NCBI GenBank assembly: GCA_022763425.1
Contig: JALEGD010000001.1
Location: 372,001-436,000 of the forward strand
Direction of reading: 5' to 3'
DNA from: Pelagibacteraceae bacterium
Lineage (GTDB): Bacteria > Pseudomonadota > Alphaproteobacteria > Pelagibacterales > Pelagibacteraceae
Length of the DNA: 64,000 nucleotides
Part shown: positions 56,006 through 64,000 of the stretch, one piece after another
Numbering within the stretch: position 1 is the first letter of the stretch
Layout of the letters: every line of letters begins with the position of its first letter
The notes under the pieces: generated by a model
Databases searched by the model: none
Told to the model about the DNA's origin: nothing
Seen by the model: only the letters and a program-made list of their open reading frames with translations
Translations under genes and position numbers: made by a program

Positions 56006-57265
56006 TTATTTTATGGCTCTCCAGCCAATGTCTCGTCTATAATATTTATTTTCCCATTCAATCTTATCAAGCAGATCTAATGCTCTGTCTCTTGCGGTTC
56101 TTAAATCTTTCATTGATACGGTTGAATTAAGAACTCTTCCACCATTAGAAAGAATTTTTTCACCTTTTTTGATAGTGCCCGCATGAAACATTTGTTCATA
56201 ATTTTTTTCATTACTAGGTAAATTTTTTATTTCTTTAAGTTTTTCAAATTTTTCAGGATATCCCTTGCTTGCAGCTACGATTGTAACACAAGGATTTTTA
56301 GACCATGTTAATTCATCATGATTAAATTTTTCATCTATGCAATTTTGAATTAAATCAATTAAATCATTCTCAAGCCTCATCATTAGTACTTGGCACTCTG
56401 GATCTCCAAATCTAATATTATATTCAATCAGTTTTGGTTCCCCGTTATCAATCATTAAACCAGCATATAAAATACCTTTGTATTTACAGCCAAGCTCTGA
56501 CATTCCTTGAATTGTAGGTTTTATGATTTTATTAATGATTTTATCTTCTACAGATTTATCTATAATCAAAGAGGGAGAATAGGCGCCCATACCACCAGTA
56601 TTTAGTCCAGTATCGTTTTCTCCTATTCTTTTATGATCTTGAGCTGTTCCAATTTGTTTAAAATTTTTCCCGTCAGTTATTACGAAATAGCTTGCTTCTT
56701 CACCTTTTAAAAATTCTTCAATAATAACTCTGCTTGAAGTTGAAAATTTACCACTCAAAATACTTTTGATATCATTTAAGGCTTCCTCTTTGGTTTCACA
56801 AATAGTAACGCCCTTACCCGCGGCTAAACCATCAGACTTTACAACAATTGGTTCCTTAAAGTCTTTTAATGCATGTTCCGCCTCTTGAATTGATTTTAAC
56901 TCACAAAATTTAGCGGAGGGTATATTGAATTTTTTACACATATCTTTCATAAAAACTTTTGAACCTTCTAGTTGAGCAGCTTTTTTACTTGGTCCGAAAA
57001 CTCGAATTTTTTTATCTTCAAGGAAATCGACAATCCCATCTACCAAAGGAATTTCAGGTCCAACTACAACTAAGTCAATTTGATGCTCTTTGATTGTTTC
57101 ATAAATTTTTTCAAAGTTTGAGATATCAACATTTAAGTTTGTGCTTATTTTTTCAGTACCTGCGTTTCCAGGCATACAGTATAGTTTTTTTAATTTTAAT
57201 GACTGTTTTAATTTAAAACATAAAGCGTGTTCTCTACCACCGCTTCCAATTACGCAGACGTTCAT
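56006..57265 (-). CDS. purD: Phosphoribosylamine-glycine ligase
   Basis: PurD makes GAR in purine synthesis. The 419-residue ATP-grasp enzyme begins VCVIGSGGREHALCFKL and has PIVVKSDGLAAGKGVTIC, the TGGMGAYSP loop and RFGDPECQVLMMRL metal-binding residues. The length is normal. It is divergent from xseA with a 22-base gap. Confidence 0.97.
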   Translation of the reverse strand: MNVCVIGSGGREHALCFKLKQSLKLKKLYCMPGNAGTEKISTNLNVDISNFEKIYETIKEHQIDLVVVGPEIPLVDGIVDFLEDKKIRVFGPSKKAAQLEGSKVFMKDMCKKFNIPSAKFCELKSIQEAEHALKDFKEPIVVKSDGLAAGKGVTICETKEEALNDIKSILSGKFSTSSRVIIEEFLKGEEASYFVITDGKNFKQIGTAQDHKRIGENDTGLNTGGMGAYSPSLIIDKSVEDKIINKIIKPTIQGMSELGCKYKGILYAGLMIDNGEPKLIEYNIRFGDPECQVLMMRLENDLIDLIQNCIDEKFNHDELTWSKNPCVTIVAASKGYPEKFEKLKEIKNLPSNEKNYEQMFHAGTIKKGEKILSNGGRVLNSTVSMKDLRTARDRALDLLDKIEWENKYYRRDIGWRAIK

Positions 57266-57287
57266 ATATAGCTTTTATAATAAGATA

Positions 57288-58484
57288 ATGAATAATATTC
57301 CAGAATTTTCTGTTACTGAGTTTTCAAACTTAGCAAAAAACATACTTGAAGAAAATTTTAGTCTCATCAGAGTTAGAGGTGAAATTTCAAGCGTGAAAAA
57401 TTTCAAAGGTCATTTATATTTTACGATTAAAGATGAAAATTTTGTACTAAATTCAGTTTGTTGGGCATCAAAAGTTCCATATCTGCAAATACAGCCTGAA
57501 GATGGAATTGAAGTCATTGCGGAGGGTAAAATTAGCACTTATGCAAAGAGTAGTATTTCAACTTATCAACTACAAGTAAATCAAATTGAAATTAAAGGTG
57601 AGGGAGCACTTCTAAAATTAATAGAGCAAAGAAAAAAAAAATTAGAAGAGGAGGGTTTATTTGATGATCAAAATAAAAAATCAATTCCAGCATTCCCAAA
57701 AAATATAGGTGTAATCACATCCCCAGCGGGAGCAGTTATTATGGATATTATTGATAGGATTGAAGCAAGATTTCCCACGAATATAAAGTTGTATCCAGTC
57801 AGTGTTCAAGGTGCAAATGCAGTGAATGAAGTGATTGCGGGATTAAAGTTTTTTGAAAATAATCAAGTTGATACTTTAATAATTGCAAGAGGCGGAGGGG
57901 GTATCGAGGATCTTATGCCTTTTAATGATGAAAATCTAATACGAGAAGTGCATAAATTTAAAACTCCAATAATTTCGGCCATTGGTCATGAAACTGATTT
58001 TACATTACTAGATTTTGTTGCAGATTTAAGAGCCGCAACCCCAACAGCAGCTGCTGAGCAAGCAGTGCCAGAACTAAAAAATCTTTTAGAAAAAAATAAT
58101 TTTTTTGAAAAGAGTTTAAAACAAATTATTTCAAACTTTATTAATAATAATCTAAGAATTTTAAAAAACATGAACTCGATTTTTAACCCCAAAGTGCTTA
58201 AAAAAATAATTGATGATAATAAAAAAAATCTATCACTTATTATGAAAAGTATAAATTTTAACTCTAAGTCACTTATTAAAATGAAATGTATTGAACTGAA
58301 ACGACTAGGTTCATTAGTTTCAACATTAAATATTGATGATATATTAAAGAGAGGATTTGTGCTTATTAGAGACAAAAATATGAAAATAATAAAAAATTCA
58401 AAAACATTAAAAAAAAATAAAAGTATCAATATTAAATTTTTTGATGATGATCTTTTTGCTGAAATTAAAATGAAAAATGAATGA
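57288..58484 (+). CDS. xseA: Exodeoxyribonuclease VII large subunit
   Basis: I start at ATG 57288 (MNNIPEFSVTEFSNLAKN), 398 residues; an in-frame extension to 57141 lies inside purD and is not supported. An N-terminal OB fold (VRGEISSVKNFKGHLYFTIKD) leads to the catalytic domain with IGVITSPAGAVIMDI, TLIIARGGGGIEDLMPFN and SAIGHETDFTLLDFVADLRAATPTAAAE. A coiled coil fills the C-terminal half. The small subunit XseB is not in the window. Confidence 0.95.
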   Translation: MNNIPEFSVTEFSNLAKNILEENFSLIRVRGEISSVKNFKGHLYFTIKDENFVLNSVCWASKVPYLQIQPEDGIEVIAEGKISTYAKSSISTYQLQVNQIEIKGEGALLKLIEQRKKKLEEEGLFDDQNKKSIPAFPKNIGVITSPAGAVIMDIIDRIEARFPTNIKLYPVSVQGANAVNEVIAGLKFFENNQVDTLIIARGGGGIEDLMPFNDENLIREVHKFKTPIISAIGHETDFTLLDFVADLRAATPTAAAEQAVPELKNLLEKNNFFEKSLKQIISNFINNNLRILKNMNSIFNPKVLKKIIDDNKKNLSLIMKSINFNSKSLIKMKCIELKRLGSLVSTLNIDDILKRGFVLIRDKNMKIIKNSKTLKKNKSINIKFFDDDLFAEIKMKNE

Positions 58485-58659
58485 AGCTAAAATAAAATAT
58501 TTTCAAGGATCTTATGAAATTCAGTCTGAAGGCGATTTTGTAATTTGCGCTGTATCTGGAAAAAAAATTTTACTTAAAGATTTAAAATATTGGAATGTTG
58601 AACTTCAAGAGCCTTATTTCTCCCCAATAGAGATTGCAAAAAAATTTAACAATGATTAG
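58477..58659 (+). CDS. DUF2093 family protein
   Basis: The 60 residues match the alphaproteobacterial DUF2093 family: IKYFQGSYEIQSEGDFVICAVSGKKILLKDLKYWNVELQEPY. Function unknown. It overlaps xseA by eight bases and the peptidase gene by eight, so translation is probably coupled. Confidence 0.85.
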   Translation: MNEAKIKYFQGSYEIQSEGDFVICAVSGKKILLKDLKYWNVELQEPYFSPIEIAKKFNND

Positions 58660-59443
58660 GTCAATTTTATTTTTTTTATTTTTTGCATTTAATGTACAGG
58701 CTATCGAGTTCAAAGGGTCATTTTCCCAGGGCGGATTGATAACTGGAAAAGTTGACCAAAATTTAAAAGTTACTGTTGATGGTAAAGAGATTAAGGTCAA
58801 TAATGATGGTTACTTTATTTTTGGAATTTCTAGAAATAGAGTGGATCCTATTAAAATAAACATACGGGGTAAGATCTATAGCAAAGACTTTGTCAAAAAA
58901 ATTTCAAAAAGAAAATTCAAGATTCAACGTATTGACGGATTACCAAAAAGAAAAGTTAGTCCTAATGATGAAGATATGAAAAGAATAAGGAAAGAGGGTA
59001 AACTTATTTCAATCGCAAAAAAAGAAAATTCAGATTTATCATTTTTTTTTCAAAACTTTGTTAGACCTGTAGATGGTATTACTACTGGTGTTTATGGTAG
59101 CCAAAGAATTTTAAATGGAAAACCAAGAAGACCTCACTATGGTATAGACATCGCAGCTCCAAAAGGAACTAAAGTAAAAAATTCAAACTCTGGGAAAGTT
59201 TTATTATCAAATAATGATCTTTTTTTTACAGGAGGAACTATAATTATTGACCATGGGCACGGCTTAATTTCTATCTATTCTCATTTGGAGGATTTATATG
59301 TGAAAGAAGGTGATTTTGTTAAGAGAGGAGAAATAATTGCTACTGTAGGTTCAACCGGCAGGTCAACTGGGCCACACTTAGATTTTAGATTGTATTGTAG
59401 AAATATACCTGTTGACCCAGATTTAATAATTCCTAAAAATTAG
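58652..59443 (+). CDS. M23-family peptidase (LytM domain)
   Basis: From ATG 58652 the 263 residues begin with a signal peptide (about 1-17, MIRSILFFLFFAFNVQA), so the protein is exported. The C-terminal LytM domain has the zinc ligands in RRPHYGIDIAAPKG (HxxxD), HGHGLISIYSHLE and GSTGRSTGPHLDFRL (HxH-like His). It probably cuts peptidoglycan cross-links or acts as a cell-wall remodelling factor. A TTG start at 58634 would spoil the signal peptide. Confidence 0.92.
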   Translation: MIRSILFFLFFAFNVQAIEFKGSFSQGGLITGKVDQNLKVTVDGKEIKVNNDGYFIFGISRNRVDPIKINIRGKIYSKDFVKKISKRKFKIQRIDGLPKRKVSPNDEDMKRIRKEGKLISIAKKENSDLSFFFQNFVRPVDGITTGVYGSQRILNGKPRRPHYGIDIAAPKGTKVKNSNSGKVLLSNNDLFFTGGTIIIDHGHGLISIYSHLEDLYVKEGDFVKRGEIIATVGSTGRSTGPHLDFRLYCRNIPVDPDLIIPKN

Positions 59444-60321
59444 ATTTTCCATCTTTTGTGTGTCCAAATCCACTGTTTAGGGTTTTCTTTAATCATTTCT
59501 TCTAATTTAGAGTTAATTTTTAATGTTATAGATTGAACATCATCATTCGTTGTTATCTGGATACGGTCATCAATATTTATTTTAAAATTTATATCATCAT
59601 ATCTTTGAATTTTGAGTGGTTGCAATACGTATCCGTATTTCATTGCCATCTGCGCAGGTAAATCCATTGTGAGCGCTTTTCTACCAAACAAATCAACCTG
59701 AATTCCTTGAGTAACTTTTTGGTCTATCATGAAAGCTATATTTTCTTTATTTTTGATTTTCTTGATTAGTTTTCGTGCACCAAATTTATATTTTTGTTGC
59801 CCAGGTATCGTTTTTGGAATTTGATTTTTGCAAATATGCTTTTTTCTTAAATTCTCCATTATTGGATTTAAAAAAATATTATTCAGCGGTCTGTATAATG
59901 CAGAAATATTAAAATCATTTTTATCCAGGTACATGGCTAAAAGTTCAAAGTTAGCAAAATGACCAGAAAAAAAGAGAATTGGTTTATTTAAATTTTTTAA
60001 TTCTTCAAATTTTTCTGGATTTGTAATGGAAATATTTTGATTATGATTTTTTCTAAAGTATTCTAAATGCATATATTCAGCAAAAGTACGTCCATAATTA
60101 CACCACATACTTTCAACTATTTCTTTTGATTTTTTGTTTTCAATATCTGGAAATGCAATTTTAATATGTTCTATAGTTTTTGTATTAGAACGAATAAGAG
60201 GACCAATTTTTTTAAATATTTTGCATGCAAAATTTGAACTATTCTTAACACCTAACAGTTTACAAATAATAAAAAATAAAATTATTATTATAAATTCAAA
60301 AAAATATTTAATAAATTTCAT
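59440..60321 (-). CDS. Lipid A biosynthesis acyltransferase (LpxL/HtrB family)
   Basis: The 293 residues have an N-terminal membrane anchor (about 5-22) and the acyltransferase HxxxxE motif in SGHFANFELLAMYL, then ALYRPLNNIFLNP and MIDQKVTQGIQVDLFG, characteristic of lauroyl/myristoyl transferases. It adds a secondary acyl chain to Kdo-lipid A. It is the last gene of msbA-waaA-lpxK-lpxL, overlapping lpxK by 14 bases. Confidence 0.93.
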   Translation of the reverse strand: MKFIKYFFEFIIIILFFIICKLLGVKNSSNFACKIFKKIGPLIRSNTKTIEHIKIAFPDIENKKSKEIVESMWCNYGRTFAEYMHLEYFRKNHNQNISITNPEKFEELKNLNKPILFFSGHFANFELLAMYLDKNDFNISALYRPLNNIFLNPIMENLRKKHICKNQIPKTIPGQQKYKFGARKLIKKIKNKENIAFMIDQKVTQGIQVDLFGRKALTMDLPAQMAMKYGYVLQPLKIQRYDDINFKINIDDRIQITTNDDVQSITLKINSKLEEMIKENPKQWIWTHKRWKI

Positions 60322-61228
60322 TGATTAAACTTTCATAGTTTGGAATAATTAATTTTAATTCTATATATTGTACTGTTTTTCTTAAGTCTGTAGATAAACT
60401 ATAAAAATTTTTTTCTGTAGTTAAAAGCTTTGCATTTTCTCTATTAGCTAGATTCATAAGGTTTTTAATTTCATTATGAGTAAACTTATGATGATCTGGA
60501 AACTGTCTGGTAAAGCAAACTGGAATATCATTATTTTTTAAAAGATCAAAAAAACTTGAATTATCAGCAATTCCACTAAAAGCTAAAAATTTCTTATTAA
60601 TATAGTTTTCTAAATTTTTAACCTCGTATCTGGATTGTAAAATATGAATATCAGGTTTAATTTTTTTTATTTCATTTTCTAAATTAGTATTTTTTTCTCC
60701 ATTGATTACTACAACATCACATTTTTTAATTTTTGCTAAAGGCTCTCTCAATGGACCAGATGGTAATAACCTTTTATTCCCAAATCCTATATTAGATTTA
60801 ACGCACAGTATATTTAGATCTTTCTCAAAAGAAAAATCTTGAAGACCGTCATCTAAAATTGCAAATTCACAATCCTCATTTTCAGCGTTCTTAATGGCAT
60901 TTGCTCTGTCCTGATTAAAAAATAATTTTGTATTATCTCTTAAGTAATTAATTTCATCAATATGTTCAGCCCTATCTTTCTTTATTGTGCAGCATTTATA
61001 TTTTTTAGATAAGATATCATATGTAAGTTTTGTTAAAGGTGTTTTTCCTGTACCTCCAACATTGATATTTCCAATACATATTATTTTTAATTTAAATTTA
61101 TTTTTAAATATTAACTGTTTAAATTTTTTAATTAAAAAGAGAAAAAAATATATTGCTGATATAGGAAGTAAAATATTTGATAAAAAATTTTTCTTATCCC
61201 AAAATTTTGGTGCACTTAAGTTTCTCAT
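60308..61228 (-). CDS. lpxK: Tetraacyldisaccharide 4'-kinase
   Basis: LpxK adds the 4' phosphate of lipid A. The 306 residues include a membrane anchor (about 16-33), a P-loop NINVGGTGKTPLT (about 54-66), the Asp motif AILDDGLQDFSFEKDL and GNKRLLPSGPLREPL. The start shares one base with the waaA stop. Normal length. Confidence 0.95.
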   Translation of the reverse strand: MRNLSAPKFWDKKNFLSNILLPISAIYFFLFLIKKFKQLIFKNKFKLKIICIGNINVGGTGKTPLTKLTYDILSKKYKCCTIKKDRAEHIDEINYLRDNTKLFFNQDRANAIKNAENEDCEFAILDDGLQDFSFEKDLNILCVKSNIGFGNKRLLPSGPLREPLAKIKKCDVVVINGEKNTNLENEIKKIKPDIHILQSRYEVKNLENYINKKFLAFSGIADNSSFFDLLKNNDIPVCFTRQFPDHHKFTHNEIKNLMNLANRENAKLLTTEKNFYSLSTDLRKTVQYIELKLIIPNYESLINEIY

Positions 61229-62448
61229 TATAAAATATAATCATTAAGATAATTTGTAGTTTTAATAAAAACATCATCACTAAAGCTTACTTTTTTTTGT
61301 GTATTTCTAGCATTATCATCTTTTAAGTAATTATCTATTTCAGTGACAAGTTCACTAGGATTTTTTGTAAGCTTAGAGATATTATTTTTTTCTAATAAGT
61401 CATAAATTTCTGTGAAATTAAAAATATTTTTACCATGAAAAATTTTACAACCAAATCTTGCAGGTTCAATAGGATTTTGACCACCATGATTAATAAAAGA
61501 TCCACCCATAAAAACAATTTTAACACTTTCAAAAACGTCATCCGCAATACCAAATTTATCAACAATCACGATCCCATTAAATTGATCTATTTTTGGATTT
61601 TCAGAAACAAGTTGTAAATTAATTTTTTTCTCTGTTATCAGTGTTTTCATACTTGAAATTTTATTCAAATGCCTTGGAATTAAAAAAGTTGTAATGTCAT
61701 CATAATTAATTGCTAATTTCTGATGTGTTTCAATAATATTTTCAACCTCATCGTAATGTATACTCATCGCTGCCCACATTCGATTTGTCTGGTTAATTTT
61801 TAGGATACCAGGTTTTTTGTTTTCATCTTTTATAAACTTTAGGTTCCCAAAATTCTTAATATTTTCTATTCCAAAGTATTTTAGGTGCCTAGCTGTCTCT
61901 TCATTTTGCACTGTTACAGAATGAAACTTTAAAAGTAAACTTGTAAAAACTTTTTTAAAAGTTTTCCACTTTGCAAAAGAGTTTTTAGAAATTCTACAAT
62001 TTAACAAAATTAATTTTGATTGTTTTGAGGCCTCTTCAATAAGATTGGGCCAAATTTCAGACTCTACAAAAATTGAAATTTTAGGTTGCCAATATTTTAT
62101 AAATTTTTTTACTATTCTTGGACCATCCAAAGGGGCGTACTGATGGACTGTATTTTTTGTTTCTAAATTTTCTTTAAAAAAATTGTATGAGCTTAATGTA
62201 ACCGTGGTGATTAAAATATTTATATTAGGTTTTTTTTGATAATATTTCACAATTGGAGAAATCGATTTAATTTCACCTAAACTTGCCACATGAAACCAAA
62301 CCACATTTGATAAATTGGTAATTTTAGTTTCACCTAATTTTTCTTTAAAGCGTTCTGGATCTTCTTTACCTTTTAGAACTCTCTTTTTAAGAATAAGGAC
62401 CAAAAATGGTTCTAATAAAAAAGTAAATAGTTTGTATATATACAACAT
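61228..62448 (-). CDS. waaA: 3-deoxy-D-manno-octulosonic acid transferase
   Basis: WaaA (KdtA) transfers Kdo to the lipid A precursor. The 406 residues start with a membrane anchor, then WFHVASLGEIKSISPIVK with the catalytic Glu, FVESEIWPNLI, and the GT-B donor half with FMGGSFINHGGQNPIEPARFG. It shares one base with msbA. Together with kdsD it shows a Kdo-containing lipid A is made. Confidence 0.96.
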   Translation of the reverse strand: MLYIYKLFTFLLEPFLVLILKKRVLKGKEDPERFKEKLGETKITNLSNVVWFHVASLGEIKSISPIVKYYQKKPNINILITTVTLSSYNFFKENLETKNTVHQYAPLDGPRIVKKFIKYWQPKISIFVESEIWPNLIEEASKQSKLILLNCRISKNSFAKWKTFKKVFTSLLLKFHSVTVQNEETARHLKYFGIENIKNFGNLKFIKDENKKPGILKINQTNRMWAAMSIHYDEVENIIETHQKLAINYDDITTFLIPRHLNKISSMKTLITEKKINLQLVSENPKIDQFNGIVIVDKFGIADDVFESVKIVFMGGSFINHGGQNPIEPARFGCKIFHGKNIFNFTEIYDLLEKNNISKLTKNPSELVTEIDNYLKDDNARNTQKKVSFSDDVFIKTTNYLNDYIL

Positions 62449-64000
62449 TAAGAATTAAGATTCTGTTGATCGTAAAGCTTTTTATATATAATTGAATTTG
62501 AAATTAGCTCTTCATGCGATCCTTGTTCAGCAACACGACCATTATCAATAACAAAAATTTTATTTACATTTTTTATAGTAGATAATCTGTGAGCTATGAT
62601 GATTGTTGTTTTATCACTAATCAGATTTTCAATAGCTTTTTGAACTAGAGATTCTGATTCAGTATCTAGTGCTGAGGTTGCTTCATCAAGAAGAATAATT
62701 GGACTGTTTTTTAAAATTGCTCTTGCAATTGATAATCTTTGTTTTTGACCACCTGATAATTTTATCCCAGCTTCGCCAATGACAGTATCATAACCATCTT
62801 TAAGACTTTCAATAAACTCATGAGCCGCCGCTTTTTTTGCAGCTTCGATAATTTCTTCTTCTGTCGCTGAAATATTTCCAAAACTAATATTTGCTTTAAT
62901 TGTATCGTCGAAGAGAACTATATCTTGGCTAACTAAAGAAATTTTTTCTCTTAGTGATTTAAGTTGAACATAATTAATATTTTGATTGTCTATATTTATT
63001 TCTCCCTCTTTAAGATTATAAAATCTTGGTATTAAATTTAAGATTGTAGACTTTCCTCCCCCACTGAGACCAACGAGTGCAGCTGAAGTTTTGCCTTTTA
63101 TTTCCAAAGTTAAATTTTCTAAAGCTTTAGTTCCATCTGGATAGTTAAAAGAAATATTTTTAAGTTGAATTTCACCATTTGTAATTTTTAACTTTTCTAA
63201 TTTATCATCTTGATAAACCTCATTTTTTTGATCAATTATTTCATAAATTCTTTTTGCAGCAGTTAAACCCTCTTGTATTCCAAGATTGATACCTGCCAAT
63301 GCTTTTACAGGTTGATATGCCATCATTAATGCAGTTAAGAATGATACGAATTGACCAATTTCCATAGCTCCTTGAATGCTACGATAACCAGCAAATAAAA
63401 TTACTAATGCAATTGCAAAAGCATTAATAGTTTCCATTATTGGACCCGCTCTATGCCTAGTTTGTTCGACTTTTTTTTCTTTTTTTAGTCGGGTATCAAT
63501 AACATCTGAAAATTTTTTTAATTCTTCTTGTTCTCTCTGATAGATTTGTATTACGGAGGTTCCTTTTAAAATTTCTGATAAAAATTTTGTAAAATTTCCA
63601 TATGCATCGAGGTTTTCTGAAGCTGCTTTTTGCATTTTTTTTCCAATTGATTTTGATGCAAATGCAGCAATCGGAATCATGATAATTGCAACTAAAGATA
63701 ATTGCCAATCTTGATAAAACATTACACCAAGCAGAGCAATTAAAGTAAAGCTTTCTTTAACTAAACTAAGTGAAAAAGCCATTATGGTACCAAGCAAAAC
63801 TCTAGTATCGTTTGCAAAATTTGAGATAAATTTTCCTGAGTGTTTTTCAATTAGGTGTGACAAATCTGATATTAAAATCTTACTCGTCATTAAAACTTGA
63901 ATATTTTTTAAAACTTTAAAAGCAACTTTGATTGTTGTCATTCGCACAATAAATATTGCTAAAGATTTGATTAAGAATGTAGCAATGATTGCTATTGGAA
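62448..64000 (-). CDS. msbA: Lipid A export ABC transporter MsbA-like, N-terminus cut by window edge
   Basis: The frame stays open to the window edge, so the apparent start at 63947 is internal; roughly 60 residues are missing. The transmembrane part is followed by the ATPase domain: Walker A GLSGGGKST, signature LSGGQKQRLSIARAI, Walker B IILLDEATSALDTESE and switch His in IIIAHRLSTI. MsbA flips lipid A-core across the inner membrane, in keeping with waaA, lpxK and lpxL downstream. A general exporter of the same family cannot be ruled out from sequence alone. Confidence 0.92.
   Translation of the reverse strand, partial: PIAIIATFLIKSLAIFIVRMTTIKVAFKVLKNIQVLMTSKILISDLSHLIEKHSGKFISNFANDTRVLLGTIMAFSLSLVKESFTLIALLGVMFYQDWQLSLVAIIMIPIAAFASKSIGKKMQKAASENLDAYGNFTKFLSEILKGTSVIQIYQREQEELKKFSDVIDTRLKKEKKVEQTRHRAGPIMETINAFAIALVILFAGYRSIQGAMEIGQFVSFLTALMMAYQPVKALAGINLGIQEGLTAAKRIYEIIDQKNEVYQDDKLEKLKITNGEIQLKNISFNYPDGTKALENLTLEIKGKTSAALVGLSGGGKSTILNLIPRFYNLKEGEINIDNQNINYVQLKSLREKISLVSQDIVLFDDTIKANISFGNISATEEEIIEAAKKAAAHEFIESLKDGYDTVIGEAGIKLSGGQKQRLSIARAILKNSPIILLDEATSALDTESESLVQKAIENLISDKTTIIIAHRLSTIKNVNKIFVIDNGRVAEQGSHEELISNSIIYKKLYDQQNLNS

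Noticed and set aside
57141-57287. Upstream extension of xseA
   Set aside because: It is antisense to conserved purD coding sequence and has no family support.
63947-64000. A msbA start at 63947
   Set aside because: The frame continues upstream with hydrophobic membrane-span sequence to the window edge, so the gene is truncated by the window.

Overview
The window is a stretch of a very AT-rich, tightly packed bacterial chromosome that looks like a SAR11 (Pelagibacterales-type) alphaproteobacterium. I judge this from low GC, genes that abut or overlap by a few bases, almost no intergenic DNA (the longest gap is 213 bases), alphaproteobacterial small families (FYDLN, DUF2948, DUF2093, DUF3035 and TIGR01459 HAD proteins), the gene order murA-DUF2948-hisD-infA-maf, and a tRNA-His that lacks the encoded G-1. 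Nearly every gene is core metabolism, translation or envelope. I see no insertion sequence, prophage, CRISPR array or toxin-antitoxin system. The species call is inference; no rRNA gene is present.

Layout. 1-4648 (minus): aroA-cmk fusion, rpsA, ihfB and a pyrF cut by the window edge. 4703-9880: a FYDLN protein, then the rnd-kdsD-lptC-lptB envelope operon (minus), an NDUFA9-like protein and uppP. 10094-16041: gltD-gltB (glutamate synthase). 16034-27293: a hydrolase, a glycosyltransferase, the translation block thrS-infC-rpmI-rplT-pheS-pheT-lepA, a family 9 glycosyltransferase and tRNA-Ser. 27302-32988 (minus): a serine hydrolase and pyruvate dehydrogenase E2 and E1. 33073-36391: an aldehyde dehydrogenase, a beta-hydroxyacid dehydrogenase, tRNA-Thr, a small exported protein, a cold-shock protein and two tiny ORFs. 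36391-40841: dcd, murA, DUF2948, hisD, infA, maf, tRNA-Phe. 40850-44255: a histidine cluster. 44271-46237: groS-groL (minus). 46354-54264: aminotransferase, HAD protein, ribF, ileS, lspA, DUF3035, pgi. 54268-59443: rsmD, an RsuA/RluB-type synthase, tadA, purD, xseA, DUF2093, M23 peptidase. 59440-64000 (minus): msbA-waaA-lpxK-lpxL for lipid A/Kdo assembly, msbA cut by the edge.

The most interesting region is 40850-44255. A 21-codon ORF absent from normal gene calls (40886-40951) carries six histidine codons within ten codons. It sits just upstream of tRNA-His(GTG), which lies five bases before the histidyl-tRNA synthetase start, followed by hisZ and hisG. Everything in this unit concerns histidine supply or charging, so the ORF looks like a histidine-sensing leader peptide. 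No classical terminator is visible between it and the tRNA, so the mechanism would be non-standard.

Other unusual points: a homodimeric-type pyruvate dehydrogenase E1 carrying two N-terminal lipoyl domains while E2 keeps one; an AroA-Cmk fusion; an lpt operon without lptA; a UppP with Ile where the motif His is expected; and a 24-bp palindrome upstream of gltD.
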